The notes under the pieces are model-generated. The model did no database searches, had not been told where the DNA came from, and saw only the letters and a program-made list of their open reading frames with translations. DNA of 64,000 nt, taken from Devosia crocina. GTDB taxonomy: Bacteria; Pseudomonadota; Alphaproteobacteria; Rhizobiales; Devosiaceae. Positions within the stretch are counted from its first letter, which is position 1. Each line of letters starts with the position of its first letter. Where the stretch lies: positions 62,001 to 126,000 of the forward strand of contig NZ_FPCK01000001.1 in assembly GCF_900116545.1 (NCBI RefSeq), read 5' to 3'. The translations under genes and the position numbers were made by a program. Shown here piece by piece: positions 61,189-64,000 of the stretch.

Positions 61189-61345
61189 TGTTTGAACCGA
61201 TGGTGAAGGCAAGGTCAATGGCTAAAGCCGGCATTTGGCGGAATTGCGGGCGCGCCGGAGCGCGGCTGTGAGGAATTGTCCGTCAAGGGCTTGAACGGGG
61301 CTTGCGCATGCGGTTCAAGGTGGCCAGCACAAAAAGAGGTTTACG

Positions 61346-61609
61346 ATGGCCGTCGAAGACAGCGTCGCCCAGGATCAGCTCCGCGCCTTCATTGAGCGCA
61401 TCGAGCGTATGGAAGAAGAAAAAGCGGCCATCGCCGCCGATATCAAGGAAATCTACGCCGAGGCCAAGGGCAATGGCTTTGACACGAAAATCCTGCGCAA
61501 GATCGTGACGATCCGCAAGCAGGATGCCAATGAGCGCATGGAACAGGAAGCCTTGCTTGAGCTCTATATGTCTGCCTTGGGCATGGTCGAAGCGCCGCCC
61601 GAGCGTTGA
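61346..61609 (+). CDS. DUF2312 protein (GapR-family nucleoid protein)
   Basis: This 87-residue all-helical protein matches UPF0335/DUF2312: [51 protein letters not shown]. Caulobacter GapR, of the same family, binds overtwisted AT-rich DNA ahead of forks and RNA polymerase as a dimeric clamp. The Lys/Arg pattern in the middle ([11 protein letters not shown]) is kept. ATG 61346 follows AGAGG. It stands alone between a divergent DUF1036 gene and a convergent membrane-protein gene. Confidence 0.92.
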   Translation: MAVEDSVAQDQLRAFIERIERMEEEKAAIAADIKEIYAEAKGNGFDTKILRKIVTIRKQDANERMEQEALLELYMSALGMVEAPPER

Positions 61610-61620
61610 ATCTGCGCCTC

Positions 61621-62235
61621 TCAGCCCGGTGCGGCCGGGCTGAGGGATGCTGCGGTCAGTTTGACCGAACGCCAGTAGGTATTGGCGACGCGCTTGCCTG
61701 GGCTGATCGCATCAGGATAATCGAGCGCGATATCGACAAACCCGGTCTCGCCCACCAAAGCTGCCGGGATGTCGAAGGAGAACCGATCGGTTTCTCCGGG
61801 GATCACCGAAATTTCATCTAAATGTGTGTCGTTGGCCGAGACGATCACCCGCTGCCTTTCTGGGCCGGGTAGGGTGACGCCGGTCAGTTCCAGCATCAGC
61901 GTCAGGTTCTGCCCTCCTCCTGCAGCAAGCCGCAGGCGGGAGGTTTCTCCAATCGAGTGCATGCCATCGCCTGCCGGGCCATCCCAGCCGCAGGGGCGGT
62001 TCTCGCGCGTATTGTCGCCGCCCGAGCGGAAGTTCAGTTCGGCGCCCAGCACATAGTCGCCGCTGACCGGCTGGGGCAGGCAGGTCGTGGTCCTGTCGAT
62101 ATAATAGGCGCGATAGTGCGCGGGCACATGCGGGTGGAGGGCCTGCCAGAGAACTGCCAGCTCCAAGAGCGCTAGGGCCGCAGCAAGGGCATAGGCGGCA
62201 AGGGTGAGTGGGGAGCGATCAGACAAGCGCAACAT
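61621..62235 (-). CDS. Unknown membrane-anchored protein next to a PIG-V-like glycosyltransferase
   Basis: I do not recognise this roughly 204-residue protein. One N-terminal TM helix (LTLAAYALAAALALLELAVLW) is followed by a periplasmic part with two Cys (TTTCLPQP and NRPCGWDGP) and a beta-sandwich-like pattern (LRLAAGGGQNLTLMLELTGVTLP, RVIVSANDTHLDEISVI). The pattern resembles carbohydrate-binding jelly rolls, but only loosely. Its start lies inside the end of the PIG-V-like gene (16-bp overlap), so the two are coupled and probably work together. Confidence 0.7.
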   Translation of the reverse strand: MLRLSDRSPLTLAAYALAAALALLELAVLWQALHPHVPAHYRAYYIDRTTTCLPQPVSGDYVLGAELNFRSGGDNTRENRPCGWDGPAGDGMHSIGETSRLRLAAGGGQNLTLMLELTGVTLPGPERQRVIVSANDTHLDEISVIPGETDRFSFDIPAALVGETGFVDIALDYPDAISPGKRVANTYWRSVKLTAASLSPAAPG

Positions 62236-63373
62236 TGCCTCCCAGCCAGGCCAAGGTGGTAAACCAGGCCCCCACAAGCAAGGCCACAAGGCTTAGGGCA
62301 AAGACCAGACGAAAGCGCCCAAGAAGCGTTGCCAAGGTAATGATAAGCGGTGCCATGCCGCTCATGAAACGCAGCATGGAAGCCAGACCCGCAGCAAGCG
62401 GGATGAAGATGCAGAGAAGGCAGAAAATAACTGCCGGCCATTGCCGACGCATGGCCAGAACGCCCGTGACCAGCAAGCCAGTGACGGCGGCGAGTGCCAG
62501 AATCTGTGCATTGCTGAACCAGGCTCCGTTGGTCGGCAGATTGACCAAGCCTTCCCAAAGATAGGTGAATGGATTGGCGATCTGCCGTCCCCAGGCGCGC
62601 TGGGTGTGGCTGAAGGCGAGGCCATCGCCGATCCAGTGGTGGAGGAAGGCCATATAGGCGAAGAGCCCTAGCGGAGAGAGGAAGATAGCGAGGACCAGCC
62701 GGGGCTGGCCGAGGAGGCCCCCGAACACCCCTTTCCATCCGCCGGTGCGGGCGCGAAAATCCATCAGAGCCTTCACTCCGATGGAAAGCGAGGAGAAGAC
62801 GCCGACGATGCGCGTGCCGGACAGAAGCGCGGCGGCCGCTGCCGCTCCGAGATAGTTCGAGCGCCCGAGCGCACGGAACACGAGGGTCGTGAGCAGCACG
62901 AACATAACCTCGGTAAAGAAGGTCGTGAAATAAAAGGAAACTGGCCCGGACAGGATGAAGGCGGCATAGAGCGTGTAGGACCGCACGTGCTTGCCAAGAA
63001 GCGGCCAGGCCGCAACAACGGCCGCATAGGCCGTCACGATCGAGACGAGATTGGCAAGGACGATCGTGGGCAGGGGAATAAGCTTGCCGATCAGCCCCAC
63101 CAGCATCGGATAAAACGGAAAGAAAGCCCAATTGCCGGCCGTTACCCTTGCAGGCACGGGGAAGGGATCGTAGCCCGTTTCGGCCATCCGCACATACCAA
63201 ACGCAGTCCCAGCGGCAGAGCGCGTCGAAATATTGCGTCCACTCAGCGTCCGGCTGGGCATGGCGAAAGGCCAGGAAGCGGATGATCGTGCCACTTAGGA
63301 CAAAAGCGAGCGGCAGCAAGAGGATCAGAGCACTGGGTCTGTCCTCGCGTGGATCTAAGCTGGGTGAATACAT
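62219..63373 (-). CDS. PIG-V-like membrane mannosyltransferase
   Basis: This 384-residue protein has about nine TM helices. The first periplasmic loop carries WDCVWYVRMAETGYDPF with Trp/Asp residues typical of GT-C enzymes using lipid-linked sugars, and AFFPFYPMLVGLIGKLI follows, as in PIG-V type mannosyltransferases. ATG 63373 follows AGGAGGGGCC; upstream in-frame codons are not coding. It diverges from a DPM1-like GT2 gene, which would make the polyprenol-phosphate-mannose donor. The acceptor is unknown. Confidence 0.83.
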   Translation of the reverse strand: MYSPSLDPREDRPSALILLLPLAFVLSGTIIRFLAFRHAQPDAEWTQYFDALCRWDCVWYVRMAETGYDPFPVPARVTAGNWAFFPFYPMLVGLIGKLIPLPTIVLANLVSIVTAYAAVVAAWPLLGKHVRSYTLYAAFILSGPVSFYFTTFFTEVMFVLLTTLVFRALGRSNYLGAAAAAALLSGTRIVGVFSSLSIGVKALMDFRARTGGWKGVFGGLLGQPRLVLAIFLSPLGLFAYMAFLHHWIGDGLAFSHTQRAWGRQIANPFTYLWEGLVNLPTNGAWFSNAQILALAAVTGLLVTGVLAMRRQWPAVIFCLLCIFIPLAAGLASMLRFMSGMAPLIITLATLLGRFRLVFALSLVALLVGAWFTTLAWLGGNVALV

Positions 63374-63527
63374 GGCCCCTCCTGCCATGGGAGAGTGTGT
63401 CACTTGGCACAAAGACTGACCAGCCACATCTGCGCGGCGTGCAACCCTGTCATGTGAAATCTCATTGCAACTTAAAACCGCGGGCGTGCTTTTAATCCGA
63501 TGCCCTCACTCAGAGTTGCTCCAGAAA

Positions 63528-64000
63528 ATGTCGATCGGTTCCGTAAGCGAAGTCCTTCTCGACACGCAGACGACGTTTCACCCTCCCCAACTCGCCGTCA
63601 TCGTTCCCTCCTATAACGAGCGGGACAACGTTGAGCTGCTTTACGAGAAGGTGGCGCTGGCTCTGGGCGATACGCCTTGGGAGATGATCGTCGTTGACGA
63701 CGACAGTCCTGATGGGACAGCCGAGGTCGTCAACGAATTGAGCCGGGTTTATGCCAACATCCGCTGTTTGCGCCGTTTTGGACGCCGTGGGCTTGCTTCG
63801 GCTTGTGTTGAGGGCATGGCGGTGACGTCGGCGCCCTTTGTTGCCGTTATCGATGCCGACCTGCAGCATGACGAGGCGATCCTGCCGCAGATGCTCGAAG
63901 CGGCCGTTGCGGGCGCCGATCTTGTGGTGGGGTCGCGTTTTGCCGAGGGTGGATCAGCCGGTTCGGGCCTGAGTCAAACGCGTCTTTCCGGCAGCAACCT
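63528..64000 (+). CDS. DPM1-like polyprenol-phosphate glycosyltransferase (GT2), 3' end outside window
   Basis: The first 157 codons are visible. Catalytic GT2 motifs are LAVIVPSYNERDNVELLYEKV, MIVVDDDSPDGTAEVV and VAVIDADLQHDEAILPQML. DDDSPDGT and DADLQHDE are the hallmarks of dolichol-phosphate-mannose synthase type enzymes. ATG 63528 is the likely start. The gene is cut by the window end, so it is unknown whether a C-terminal TM or GtrA-like domain follows. It probably supplies donor to the divergent PIG-V-like enzyme. Confidence 0.85.
   Translation, partial: MSIGSVSEVLLDTQTTFHPPQLAVIVPSYNERDNVELLYEKVALALGDTPWEMIVVDDDSPDGTAEVVNELSRVYANIRCLRRFGRRGLASACVEGMAVTSAPFVAVIDADLQHDEAILPQMLEAAVAGADLVVGSRFAEGGSAGSGLSQTRLSGSN

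Overview
This is a GC-rich chromosomal window from an alphaproteobacterium, most likely Hyphomicrobiales (the gene content resembles Devosiaceae such as Devosia or Pelagibacterium; this is inference from gene families, not a database match). Supporting features are the cysteine-free L36 protein, a DUF2312/GapR-family protein, a DUF1036 gene next to pyruvate kinase, a Wzm/Wzt polysaccharide exporter, MerR-linked beta-oxidation genes and many CCCTC/GAGGG intergenic hairpins. I found no rRNA, tRNA, CRISPR array, insertion sequence or phage gene.

Left part (1-26 kb), mostly metabolism. It holds a cut-off methyltransferase, a GntR regulator, an ABC exporter coupled to an aldo/keto reductase, an M16C metalloprotease of the presequence-protease type, an esterase, and a DNA-repair pair (MBL-fold exonuclease plus ATP-dependent ligase). 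A fatty-acid oxidation regulon follows: fadD, a MerR regulator and a phosphatase-like gene on the minus strand, and fadE, fadJ and fadI on the plus strand. Two near-identical 16-bp MerR-like sites sit in the divergent region. A complete oligopeptide ABC importer comes next, with an intrinsic hairpin between the binding-protein gene and the permease genes.

Middle part (26-38.6 kb), mixed. It contains a remnant that looks like a MazE-type antitoxin, a glycosyltransferase, the GDP-mannose enzyme ManC, KDPG aldolase, RidA, an LprI/DUF3298-like protein, a diguanylate cyclase, a carboxylesterase, L-serine dehydratase, a ModE-like regulator with modA and modB but no modC, and an FMN-dependent lactate dehydrogenase.

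Right part (38.6-58.8 kb), a cell-surface locus and the most interesting region. A minus-strand array encodes Wzm, Wzt, a methyltransferase with a helical tail, a 1216-residue triple-domain glycosyltransferase and a further glycosyltransferase, each joined to the next by a 4-nt overlap. Upstream lie a type I secretion ABC transporter and adaptor, a three-gene gtr-type cassette, an unknown two-TM protein and an XRE regulator. Divergently transcribed are a large Ala-rich DUF4214 protein with no signal peptide, a SapC-family protein and a small unknown protein. I infer that the DUF4214 protein is exported by the type I system as a surface-layer-like protein, and that the O-polysaccharide made by the same locus may anchor it, as in Caulobacter.

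The last 5 kb carry rpmJ (L36) with a strong promoter and a hairpin in its leader, pyk and a DUF1036 gene, the GapR-family gene, and a polyprenol-phosphate mannose-type set: a PIG-V-like membrane glycosyltransferase, a small membrane protein and a truncated DPM1-like GT2.
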